Shown here one piece after another: positions 1-6,855 of a stretch of DNA of 21,142 bases. Made by a program: the position numbers and the translations under genes. How positions within the stretch are numbered: the first letter of the stretch is position 1; each line of letters opens with the position of its first letter. Under the pieces are notes generated by a model, which was given only the letters and a program-made list of their open reading frames with translations, did no database searches and was not told the DNA's origin. The DNA is from CAYVQF01 sp964454015 (lineage in GTDB: Bacteria > Myxococcota_A > Bradymonadia > UBA4248), in assembly GCA_964454015.1 (NCBI GenBank), contig CAYVQF010000079.1:1-21142 (forward strand), read 5' to 3'.

Positions 1-80
1 CCCCCCCCCCCCCCCCGGGCCCGCCCCCCCCACCCCCCGCCGCCCCGGGCCCGCCCCCCCCGGCGGGGGGCCCGGCCCGC
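1..80. repeat. Poly-C / GC-only low-complexity tract
   Basis: The window opens with 16 consecutive C, followed by further C and G runs broken by almost no A or T. Read in the frame of the first gene it encodes proline runs with Gly and Ala, so it is probably coding rather than intergenic. Such tracts are prone to slippage in replication and to errors in sequencing. Confidence 0.8.
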
Positions 81-1355
81 CCCTGGATCATCGCTGGGCT
101 GCTGCTCCTCGTCATGGCCGCCGCCGCTGCCGCCCTCACCTTCGCCCGCCCGTCCACACCAGACCCCGCGCCCGCCTCGGCGCCCGTGGCCCCCCACAAG
201 GCGCCAGCGCCGGACCCAGAACCCACGGCAGCAGCCCCGGCCCCCGCCCCGCCCACCCACCCCTTCGACCAGACCCTGGCCCAGTGGCGCGAGCAGTGGC
301 CCGCCGCCACTGACGCCGACCTCGACACCCCGTGGGTGCGCCGCCTCGAGCCCGAGGCCTTCGCCGCCGCTTACGCCGCCTGGCTCGAACGCCAGCTCGA
401 CCCAGCCACGGTACTCGCCGAAGGACAGGTCTGGCGCCTCTTGGGTTTGCTCCCCCCAGACTTCGACTACCTCGGCAGTCTGCGAGAGCTCTACGCCGTC
501 GTCCCGCCCCACTTCTACGACGAAGCCACCGGTCTGGTCGTCGCCGCGGGAGCCCTCGAAGCCCTCCCCATCCGCGAGTCCATCTATGCCCTGCAAGCCC
601 AACACTTCAGCGCCGTCCACCGCCTGCGCCCCGGCGACGACAGCCTGGACCAAGACGCGCGCCTGGCCCTGCGCGCCCTGGTCCAAGGGCAGGCCTTCAT
701 CACCTACTTGCGCATCGAGGGAGCGCCGGAACTGGGCTGGGACGAGGTGCAGCTCCGCCTCGAAGCCCTCGCCGACGCGCTGCGCCAGGCCCTGGCCGAG
801 CTGCCGCCCTTCCTCGTCGAGCTGATGCTCTTCCCCGAAGTCGAGGGCGCCCGCTACGCCCTCGAAGGACTGCGCCACATGCCCGAGCCCAGCCCTGCGG
901 CCCTCTTCGCCCAGCCGCCACCCTCGACCCAGGCCCTGCTCTTCGCCGAGACGGCCGCGCCGCGCCCCCTCCCCATCCAGCTCTCAGAGGCGTTGCCGTC
1001 GCCCGTCTACAGCGCCGTCCTCGGCGCCTGGGGGCTGGGCCAGTGGCTGCTGGGGCCTGGGGATCCGCGGGCGCCAGAGCGGGCCTCCATTGGCCGCGCC
1101 TGGCGCGGCGATCGCCTGTGGTGGTGGCCCCTGCCCCTGACGGGTGACACCCTGGTTCAGCTCTCGATGTGGGCCGAGCCGTCGCAGGCCGAAGAGATCC
1201 GGGACCTGGTCCAAGCGCGCCTCGACGCCATGGGCGGCAGCGCCCTGGCGACCCAAGTCGGGTCCTGTGTCCTGTGGTGCCACGGCTCCTGCCCGCCCGA
1301 GTGGCGCGCCGCCCTCGAAGCCCTCGCCGAGCCCATGGGCTGCGCCGCGCCCTAG
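3..1355 (+). CDS. Membrane-anchored pseudo-metallopeptidase-like protein (5' partial)
   Basis: The frame is open to the left edge of the window, so the first internal ATG (114) is probably not the true start. Codons 3-83 encode a Pro/Gly/Ala-rich stretch. Codons 84-137 encode one hydrophobic membrane span beginning WIIAGLLLLV, followed by a Pro/Ala linker and a folded domain. From the Met at 114, that domain (about residues 120-370) follows the layout of gluzincin-like metallopeptidases whose core reads HELxHALQDQHF, then ALVEGDA, then PPxST. Here these read RESIYALQAQHF (residues 154-165), ALVQGQA (188-194) and PPPSTQ (268-273). The catalytic Glu remains, but both zinc His and the Glu ligand are replaced. 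It therefore probably has a binding, scaffold or regulatory role outside the membrane. The C-terminus adds four Cys (385, 389, 393, 410). The family match is from recalled motifs, not a search. The gene is convergent with the next one, 15 bases away. Confidence 0.75.
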   Translation, partial: PPPPPGPPPPPPAAPGPPPPAGGPARPWIIAGLLLLVMAAAAAALTFARPSTPDPAPASAPVAPHKAPAPDPEPTAAAPAPAPPTHPFDQTLAQWREQWPAATDADLDTPWVRRLEPEAFAAAYAAWLERQLDPATVLAEGQVWRLLGLLPPDFDYLGSLRELYAVVPPHFYDEATGLVVAAGALEALPIRESIYALQAQHFSAVHRLRPGDDSLDQDARLALRALVQGQAFITYLRIEGAPELGWDEVQLRLEALADALRQALAELPPFLVELMLFPEVEGARYALEGLRHMPEPSPAALFAQPPPSTQALLFAETAAPRPLPIQLSEALPSPVYSAVLGAWGLGQWLLGPGDPRAPERASIGRAWRGDRLWWWPLPLTGDTLVQLSMWAEPSQAEEIRDLVQARLDAMGGSALATQVGSCVLWCHGSCPPEWRAALEALAEPMGCAAP

Positions 1356-1370
1356 CGCTGCCGGGCGGGT

Positions 1371-1898
1371 TCAGCGGAACGCTTGGGAGAGCATGATCAG
1401 GGTCACCTCCTTGGCCTTGGGATCGACCCCGCAGGAGGGGTACTGGTCGCGCGCCGAGGCCGGGAAGATGGTGACGCGGACCCCGTCGGCAAAAGAGAAG
1501 GTCTGCGCCGGCGGATCATCCACTTCGGTCTGACCGCCATGATCCCCGTAGTAGGCGGCGATCTTCTCGACGGCGTCGGCGCTGCCGTACAGGGACCAGT
1601 GGATCTCGCGCACCCCTGGGCCAGCGGCGCTGTAGACGCGCTGGTCACAGAGGAAGCGCGCCTGCGGATAGATCTCGGGCTTGGCCACCTGTGGCGCGGC
1701 GAGCTCGCCTTCGGTGGCGGGCTCGGCTGCAGCGGCGGGCTCGGCTGCAGTGGGTCCTTCTTCGGGTGCTGGGCGAGCTTCCGCCGGGGTCATGGGCGTC
1801 TCTCCTGGGTCTTGGGGGGATGGGGGCGGGGTGCAGCTCGCCAGGATCAGGGCGCTTGCGGCGGCGACGAGGATGGGAGCACTACGCAGCGTGGGCAC
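1371..1898 (-). CDS. Small predicted lipoprotein, unknown function
   Basis: This 175-residue protein starts with GTG at 1898, fixed by a full AGGAGGT Shine-Dalgarno four bases upstream. The N-terminus is a lipoprotein signal with lipobox LASC (Cys22), followed by a Pro/Glu/Ala-rich linker (about 23-75) that would hold the domain off the membrane. The C-terminal domain (about 78-175) has two cysteines, near its start and near SCGVD, that could form a disulfide. It has mixed alpha/beta character, including a segment AVEKIAAYYGDHGG. I do not recognise the family. It is probably exported and anchored to the inner or outer membrane. It is divergent from the small membrane protein at 2168 and convergent with the preceding gene. 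Confidence 0.85.
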   Translation of the reverse strand: MPTLRSAPILVAAASALILASCTPPPSPQDPGETPMTPAEARPAPEEGPTAAEPAAAAEPATEGELAAPQVAKPEIYPQARFLCDQRVYSAAGPGVREIHWSLYGSADAVEKIAAYYGDHGGQTEVDDPPAQTFSFADGVRVTIFPASARDQYPSCGVDPKAKEVTLIMLSQAFR

Positions 1899-1902
1899 AG
1901 GG

Positions 1903-1909
1903 ACCTCCT
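1903..1909 (-). promoter_or_regulatory. Ribosome binding site AGGAGGT fixing a GTG start
   Basis: On the minus strand AGGAGGT lies four bases before the GTG at 1898. No ATG nearby in this frame has a comparable site, so the GTG is chosen as the lipoprotein start. Confidence 0.8.
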
Positions 1910-1919
1910 TTGCGCACGA

Positions 1920-1939
1920 GAGGTGCCCCGGGGCACCTC
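1920..1939. promoter_or_regulatory. Perfect 20-bp palindrome in lipoprotein leader
   Basis: The arms GAGGTGCCCC (1920-1929) and GGGGCACCTC (1930-1939) are exact reverse complements with no spacer. The site is 10 bases beyond the ribosome binding site of the minus-strand lipoprotein gene, in the divergent region shared with the small membrane protein. It fits a dimeric repressor operator, or an mRNA stem close to the ribosome site. No regulator is encoded next to it. Confidence 0.55.
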
Positions 1940-2021
1940 AGAGGGTGAATGCCGGCATGGTGCGCGGGCTACGCCGCAAATGCAAGCCCGAGCGGGGCAG
2001 CGCGCCAGGCAAAAATCCCGA

Positions 2022-2050
2022 TTGTCTTTGACGAGCTGTGGCGCTATCAT
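2022..2050 (+). promoter_or_regulatory. Sigma-70-like promoter, TTGTCT-17-TATCAT
   Basis: The -35 element TTGTCT (2022-2027, four of six consensus bases) and the -10 element TATCAT (2045-2050, five of six) are separated by exactly 17 bases. Initiation near 2057 would give a leader of about 110 bases before the small membrane protein at 2168. Confidence 0.5.
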
Positions 2051-2167
2051 CGCCCTCGAGCGCCGTCCGAGGGCACCGGCGCTGACCTGGAAACGCCGCC
2101 ACTCTCCGACACGCGTATCCCTCGCTCCCACGTGTCTTCTCGCCCGCACCGGGCCTGGAGTCGAGTC

Positions 2168-2308
2168 ATGGATACGCAGAACGGTAGCCCTACGCCCGAG
2201 CAGAGCCCAGAAGAGCAAGAGGCCGCCAAACGCAAAGTCTTCCTCATGGCGCTGCTGTGCTTTGGCCTCCCCATCTTGACCATCATCCTCTTCAAAGCGG
2301 CTTCTTGA
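2168..2308 (+). CDS. Small single-span membrane protein (46 aa)
   Basis: The ATG at 2168 is preceded by GGAG (2157-2160) at seven bases. The protein has a polar, Glu/Gln-rich N-terminus of about 20 residues, then Lys-Arg-Lys, then one hydrophobic span (about residues 24-42, VFLMALLCFGLPILTIILF), and ends FKAAS. Basic residues just before the span suggest the N-terminus stays in the cytoplasm. The reading frame is open further upstream, but that part has no start with a ribosome site and looks non-coding. No family is recognised. Its stop lies seven bases from the stop of the convergent murE-like gene. Support comes from the promoter, the ribosome site and the clear membrane segment. Confidence 0.65.
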   Translation: MDTQNGSPTPEQSPEEQEAAKRKVFLMALLCFGLPILTIILFKAAS

Positions 2309-2315
2309 TCCACCC

Positions 2316-4436
2316 TCACCAAGCAGCGGGCACAGGGATGCCAGGCTGATTCGCGGAAGCTGGAGACAGGGTCGTCGGTGGCTGTTGCGCCAGGGCCTGG
2401 TGTGCCGTGGTCAAGGTGGCGTCAACGACGAGCCAGGGCCACGGTGGCTGCCACGGCGGTGCGACACCGCACAAGAGCAAGCCGGTGTGGGCCGGCGACA
2501 GGTTGGCCAGGGCCTGTAGCAAGGCCGACTCGGGCTCAGTGATCGCCTGGGCGTGCCACCCTGGTGGTGGGCTGAGTTGGGCGTCCACCACGGCGTAGAC
2601 GGGGAAGCCCTCGGGCCGCTGGCGGAGCTGGGCCAGCACGGCTTGGGCCAGGGTGCGCAGGGCCGCCAGGGGGTCGCTCACCCAGATGGTGGGGCAGGCC
2701 AGGGGCTGGGGGGGCGCGGTGTGGCGAGAGAGGAGCGCCAGGGTAGGGGCCGGCGGCACCGCAGGTGGCGTCACGCCTGACGTGGGTGGATCCAGAGGCC
2801 AAAAGATCGCGCCAGGTGGTGGGCCAAGGGAGGTGCTGATGGGGCCCAGGAGCAGGTCGGGGGTGGCCGGGAGCGGGGCGTCGAGGGTGGCGGCCAGGGC
2901 GGCTAGGCGCCAGCCGGCGATGAGGGGTTGCGCCGGGCCGTGCCGTTGGCAGGCCACGTGCCAGCGAGCGCAGGCGACGTCGTCGAAGTGAAAGCGGTGG
3001 CCGGCGATTTCTTGGCTCTGCTCGTGGCCTTTGCCGGCGATGAGGATGGGGCCGGTGGGCAGGGCGTGGAGGGCGGCGGCGATGGCGGCGCGGCGTTGGG
3101 TGATGCGCTGCGGCGCAGGTTGGGGCGGGCTGGTGACGCCGCTGGCGACCTGATCGAGGATGGCGTCGGGCGCTTCGCTGCGGGGGTTGTCGCTGGTGAT
3201 GATGACCGCTTGGGCGCCCTGGGCGGCGATGCGGCCCATGGGGGCGCGTTTGGCCGGGTCGCGGTCGCCGCCGGCGCCGAAGACCACCGTGATGGGGCCG
3301 GCGTCGAGGCTGCGCAACAGGGTGAGGACCCGATCCAGGGCCTCGGGGGTGTGGGCGTAGTCGACGAAGAGGCCTCGGGGGAAGAGCTCGGCCGAGAGGG
3401 CCGCTTCGAGGCGGCCGGGGATGCCCGGGAAGGTGGGGAGCGCCGCGAGGAGGGCCGGCAGGGCCGTAGGGTGCTGGCCGAGGACCATGGCCAGGGCGAG
3501 GGCTAAGTTCTCCAGGTTGTGGGTGCCCAAGAGAGGGGTGTGGGCGGGGTGGGTGGCGCCGGCGTAGTGCAGGGCCACCTCGGCGCCGCTGGGGCCAAAG
3601 GGGCTGCGCTGTTCGAGCCACAGGCCGCCTGGGGGCTGGGCGTGCACGGCGACGGGAAGGCGGAGGGCCGTGGCGGGTGCGGCGGCGAGCATGGCCGGGC
3701 CGTGCGGGTCGGAGGGCTGGCACACGGCGGCGGCCACGGGGCGCGGGCCGCTGGTGGGCAGCTCGGCGAAGAGGCGCGCTTTGGCGGCGGCATAGGCAGC
3801 CATGTCGCCGTGGAAATCGAGGTGGTCGTGGCTGAGGTTGGTGAAACCCACGCTGCCAAAGCGCACCTCGGCCACGCGGCCCAGGGCCAGGGCGTGGCTC
3901 GAGACCTCCATGACCAGGGCGCGTGCGCCCTGCCGGCGCGCCAGGGCGGCGAAGCGCTGGACGAAGAGGGCGTCTGGGGTGGTGTTGACCGCCGGGCGGC
4001 GCTGGCCGTCGGGGAGGACGTAGGCGATGGTGCCCATGAGGGCGGTCGGCTCGCCGAGGGCGCGCAGGAGGTGGGCCAAGAGGAAGGCCACGGAGGTCTT
4101 GCCGTTGGTGCCCGTGACGCCGTAGACCGTCAGGTCGTGGGTGGGGTGGCCGTAGAAGCGCGCCGCGAGCTGACCGAGGAGAGGGTCTTCGGCGGGGGCG
4201 TAGAGGGCCGGCAGACCGGGCGGCAGGGGCACGTCGCGGCTGACGACGACCGCGGCGGCGCCCTGGGCGGCGGCGGCGGCCAGATGGGCGTGGGTGTCGC
4301 CAAAATAGTCGCGGCGAGCGATGAAGAGGCTGCCCGGCGTCACCTCGCGCAGGTCGATGGTGATCTCTGTGATCTCAGGGTCGCCGGGCTGGCGCGGGGT
4401 CACGGCGAGATCGGCGACGAGTGCTGAGAGACGCAT
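2316..4436 (-). CDS. murE: UDP-MurNAc-dipeptide:meso-DAP ligase (MurE) with degenerate MurF-like C-terminal extension
   Basis: MurE adds the third stem-peptide residue to UDP-MurNAc-L-Ala-D-Glu in the cytoplasm, using ATP. The N-terminal UDP-binding domain covers about residues 1-100. The central ATPase domain has P-loop TGTNGKT (108-114), MEVSSHAL (176-183), NLSHDHLDFHG (200-210) and the carbamylated-lysine position K219. The C-terminal ligase domain has VDYAHTP (358-364), the DAP-specifying DNPR (416-419) and GKGHE (468-472). MurE normally ends near residue 500, but this protein has 706. Residues 507-605 align with the MurF N-terminal domain: ISTSLGPPPGAIFWPL corresponds to the MurF segment with TDTRxLxPGxLFVAL, followed by a SDPLAALRTLA helix. 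The MurF P-loop is absent, so MurF activity is unlikely. The ATG has GGAG six bases upstream. It is the last gene of a minus-strand operon, 60 bases after the isomerase gene. Confidence 0.93.
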   Translation of the reverse strand: MRLSALVADLAVTPRQPGDPEITEITIDLREVTPGSLFIARRDYFGDTHAHLAAAAAQGAAAVVVSRDVPLPPGLPALYAPAEDPLLGQLAARFYGHPTHDLTVYGVTGTNGKTSVAFLLAHLLRALGEPTALMGTIAYVLPDGQRRPAVNTTPDALFVQRFAALARRQGARALVMEVSSHALALGRVAEVRFGSVGFTNLSHDHLDFHGDMAAYAAAKARLFAELPTSGPRPVAAAVCQPSDPHGPAMLAAAPATALRLPVAVHAQPPGGLWLEQRSPFGPSGAEVALHYAGATHPAHTPLLGTHNLENLALALAMVLGQHPTALPALLAALPTFPGIPGRLEAALSAELFPRGLFVDYAHTPEALDRVLTLLRSLDAGPITVVFGAGGDRDPAKRAPMGRIAAQGAQAVIITSDNPRSEAPDAILDQVASGVTSPPQPAPQRITQRRAAIAAALHALPTGPILIAGKGHEQSQEIAGHRFHFDDVACARWHVACQRHGPAQPLIAGWRLAALAATLDAPLPATPDLLLGPISTSLGPPPGAIFWPLDPPTSGVTPPAVPPAPTLALLSRHTAPPQPLACPTIWVSDPLAALRTLAQAVLAQLRQRPEGFPVYAVVDAQLSPPPGWHAQAITEPESALLQALANLSPAHTGLLLCGVAPPWQPPWPWLVVDATLTTAHQALAQQPPTTLSPASANQPGIPVPAAW

Positions 4437-4496
4437 GGAGAGCTCCAGAGATGAGGTGGGGAGCCACGGCAGCCGGGGCGTGCGCGCCGCCTGCCA

Positions 4497-5552
4497 TCAG
4501 GGGGCGCCGGTGTAGGAACTCAAGCCCGCGTGGCGGCGGAGGGCGGCGATGTCGGCCGATCCCGTGCAGAAGAGGACGATGCGCAACGCCTCCAGCAGGC
4601 TCTCCACCAGGGCGCGCAGCGCCTCCTCACCGGCTTCGGCGGCGACCAGGAAGGGGCGCGCCATGGCGACCAGGTCGGCCCCCAGGGCCAGGGCCACGGC
4701 CAGGTCGTGGCCGCTGCGCAGGCCGCCCGAGGCGATGACCAGGCGCTGGCCAAAGGCGGCGCGGCAGTTGAGGATGGAGGGGGCCGTGGGGACGCCGAAG
4801 CCGCGCAGGGACCGGCCGATCTCGGCGCGCGCCGGTTGGTGGGTGACGCGGTGGCTCTCGACCAGGGCCCAGGAGGTGCCGCCGACGCCGGCGCACTCGA
4901 CGCCGGCGATGGGCAAGGCGGCGAGCTTGTTGGCGGTGCGCGCCCCAATCCCGGCGCCGACCTCCTTGACCAGGACGGGGCAGGGCAGGGTCTGGGCCAC
5001 GGCGGCGATGCGTTCGCCCAGGCCGGCGAAGGTGGTGTCGCCCTCGGGTTGGATGGCCTCCTGGAGGGGGTTGAGGTGGAGCAGGAGGGCGTCGGCCTGG
5101 ACGCTGGCCACGAGCTGGGCGGCGTCGGTGGGGGTGACGCCGCGGCGAAGCTGCACGGCGCCGAGGTTGGCGAAGAGGAGCGGCAGCGTCGGGGCGTGCT
5201 GGCGCACTTGGTAGCTCGGGGCGCTGCTCGGGTCGACGAGCATGGCGCGCTGCGAGCCCAGGGCCATGGCCAGGCCGAAGTCGGCGGCGACCTTGGCGAG
5301 GAGGCGGTTGATGCGCCCGGCGCGTGGGGTGCCGCCGGTCATGGCGCCGATGACCAGGGGCGCCGCCAGGGGCCGGCCCAGGGCGTGGGTGGCCAAGGAG
5401 ACTTGGTCGAGATCGAGCTCGGGCAGCGCGTCGTAGGGGAGGGAGTAGGCACCGAGGCCCGTGCGGCGACCGCTCTCGACCTCCTGCTGGAGGCAGAGAT
5501 CGAGGTGGTGATCTTTGCGGGCGGCGACCGTCGGATCGGGTGGGGGGCACAT
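4497..5552 (-). CDS. fni: Type 2 isopentenyl-diphosphate delta-isomerase
   Basis: This 351-residue FMN-dependent enzyme interconverts isopentenyl and dimethylallyl diphosphate, the building blocks for the undecaprenyl carrier and quinones. Length and motifs fit the type 2 family: RKDHHL (12-17), IGAMTGGT (68-75), HLNPLQE (159-165), QPEGD (168-172), VKEVGAG (195-201), GGTSWA (224-229) and the FMN phosphate-binding ASGGLRSG (274-281). The ATG at 5552 has a GAGG eight bases upstream. The gene starts 19 bases after the Cys-rich secreted protein gene and runs toward murE, so it is probably co-transcribed with both. This isomerase type is usual in myxobacteria and in bacteria that use the mevalonate route, though no other pathway gene is in the window. 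Confidence 0.94.
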   Translation of the reverse strand: MCPPPDPTVAARKDHHLDLCLQQEVESGRRTGLGAYSLPYDALPELDLDQVSLATHALGRPLAAPLVIGAMTGGTPRAGRINRLLAKVAADFGLAMALGSQRAMLVDPSSAPSYQVRQHAPTLPLLFANLGAVQLRRGVTPTDAAQLVASVQADALLLHLNPLQEAIQPEGDTTFAGLGERIAAVAQTLPCPVLVKEVGAGIGARTANKLAALPIAGVECAGVGGTSWALVESHRVTHQPARAEIGRSLRGFGVPTAPSILNCRAAFGQRLVIASGGLRSGHDLAVALALGADLVAMARPFLVAAEAGEEALRALVESLLEALRIVLFCTGSADIAALRRHAGLSSYTGAP

Positions 5553-5571
5553 GGTGGGGCCTCGTGAAGGA

Positions 5572-6018
5572 TCAGCGCAGCTTCAGGGTGCGCTCGATGA
5601 GCAGGCTTTGGGTCAGGACCACGTCGGGGCAGGCGGCGGCGGCGATGAAGTAGCGCTCCATGGCGACGCTGAGCCAGCGGCTCTGATCTTCTAGGAGGTG
5701 CAGATCGCCTCGGCCGAAGTGATCGCCGAGCTGGCTGAGGCTGACCTGTTGTTCATGCTGCCATCCCGTGATGGCGCTCTGCATGCGGGCGCAGTCATCG
5801 CCAGCGGCCTCGGCGACCTCCGCCATCTGGACACAGAGCAGGATGAGCTCGTCCACGGCGGGGTCGCGGCATTGGCTGGCGACGCAGGCGTAGCCTTCGG
5901 GGCAGGCTTGGTTGGCGTCGCAGGCGTGCTCCAGCGCGGGGGCGTCCTGGGCGCAGAGCGAGGTGCTGAAGAGCAGCGCGGCCAGCATCGTGCAGGTGAG
6001 TGAGAGGCGTAGGAGCAT
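5572..6018 (-). CDS. Secreted Cys-rich protein, unknown function
   Basis: This 148-residue protein has a clear Sec signal (residues 1 to about 23, hydrophobic core LTCTMLAALLFSTSL). A small Cys-rich module follows, with spacing Cys33, Cys39, Cys45, Cys50 around CPEGYAC, of the kind common in delta-lineage extracellular proteins. The rest (about 55-148) looks helical and contains four more cysteines in pairs that could form disulfides in the periplasm. There is no convincing lipobox, so it is probably soluble and periplasmic or secreted. The ribosome site before the ATG at 6018 is weak. It sits between the FHA gene (43 bases upstream) and the isomerase gene (19 bases downstream), which suggests one transcript. 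The family is not recognised. Confidence 0.8.
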   Translation of the reverse strand: MLLRLSLTCTMLAALLFSTSLCAQDAPALEHACDANQACPEGYACVASQCRDPAVDELILLCVQMAEVAEAAGDDCARMQSAITGWQHEQQVSLSQLGDHFGRGDLHLLEDQSRWLSVAMERYFIAAAACPDVVLTQSLLIERTLKLR

Positions 6019-6061
6019 GGCAAGCGGCTCGATTGCGGGTGCGGCACGGCGAAGGAGGTCG

Positions 6062-6592
6062 TCAGCGGAGGAGGATGAGGACCACTGCGGCGACGGCGAG
6101 GACGGCGACGATCCCGATGACGATGAAGAGGGTAGTGGCCTTCTTCTTCTCTTCGATGGGGACGGGGACGGGCTGGCGATGCGGGCCTTCGCCGGCGCTG
6201 CCTTCGAGGTTCTTCAGGGGGACGTGGAAGGTCTCGTCGATACTGGTCGGGACCATGTCCTTGGGCTTCTCGACGACGGGAATGAGTTTGCTCTCGTGGA
6301 TGTCGTTGAGGGAGGAGAACTCGACCTCGAACTTGCCCAAGGTGAGGATGTCGCCAAAGCGCAGGGGGTGCTTCTCGACCTCGACGCCGTTGACGAGGAG
6401 GGCGTTGTTGCTGCTGACGTTCTCGACGCTGAAGCGGCGGTCGGCGTAGCGCACCTTGACGTGAAAACGCGACACCGTGGGGTTGTCGATGACCAGGTCA
6501 TTGGCGGGCTCGCGCCCGATGGAGATGACCGTTTTGGTGATGGGGAGGCGTTGCAGCTCCCGATCTTTGACCTTGACGATGAGGGTTGCCAT
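6062..6592 (-). CDS. FHA-domain protein with C-terminal membrane anchor
   Basis: This 176-residue protein starts with a forkhead-associated domain (about 1-95), which binds phosphothreonine peptides. The family residues are present: Gly26-Arg27 (ISIGREPANDLVI), Ser41-Arg42 and His44 (VSRFHVKV), then SSNNALLVNG (60-69). A linker of about 55 residues with Thr/Pro-rich parts leads to Lys149-Lys151 and one hydrophobic segment (154-175) ending in Arg. This gives a tail-anchored topology with the FHA domain in the cytoplasm. Such proteins normally read out Ser/Thr kinase signalling, and the linker itself could be phosphorylated. It is the first gene of the minus-strand operon running through the isomerase to MurE, and has a good promoter about 85 bases upstream. 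No kinase gene is in the window. Confidence 0.92.
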   Translation of the reverse strand: MATLIVKVKDRELQRLPITKTVISIGREPANDLVIDNPTVSRFHVKVRYADRRFSVENVSSNNALLVNGVEVEKHPLRFGDILTLGKFEVEFSSLNDIHESKLIPVVEKPKDMVPTSIDETFHVPLKNLEGSAGEGPHRQPVPVPIEEKKKATTLFIVIGIVAVLAVAAVVLILLR

Positions 6593-6683
6593 GGTTTGCC
6601 TGGGCTAGGGCCGATGCAGGGAGCGGGCCGAGCGGAAGGATGGCTGCCTGCATCCTGAGGGGATGGGCAGCGCGCATCTGGTT

Positions 6684-6712
6684 ATCATAGTCGCAAGGCA
6701 CGGGCGCGCCAA
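6684..6712 (-). promoter_or_regulatory. Sigma-70-like promoter, TTGGCG-17-TATGAT
   Basis: On the minus strand the -35 element TTGGCG (6712-6707, four of six) and the -10 element TATGAT (6689-6684, five of six) are separated by 17 bases. Initiation near 6677 would give an 85-base leader before the FHA gene and could drive the four-gene operon down to 2316. Confidence 0.5.
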
Positions 6713-6738
6713 ATTCCCGGAGCTGGGGGGGCGGGTAG

Positions 6739-6760
6739 GGGCCGACCTGTGTGTCGGCCC
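6739..6760. promoter_or_regulatory. Perfect 8-bp inverted repeat between divergent genes
   Basis: The arms GGGCCGAC (6739-6746) and GTCGGCCC (6753-6760) pair perfectly around the loop CTGTGT. The site lies 27 bases upstream of the -35 element of the FHA operon and 95 bases before the start of the 669-residue gene. It could be an operator or, for the plus-strand gene, a leader stem. There is no T-run, so a terminator is unlikely. Confidence 0.5.
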
Positions 6761-6855
6761 GTCTGTCGCTGGCCTAGGGGTGGAGGCTTTGGGCAGGACG
6801 TTTTAAGGTGGATGGGCCATCGGGGTGAGGGCCGCGCTGGCCCGCTGGGAGAGCC

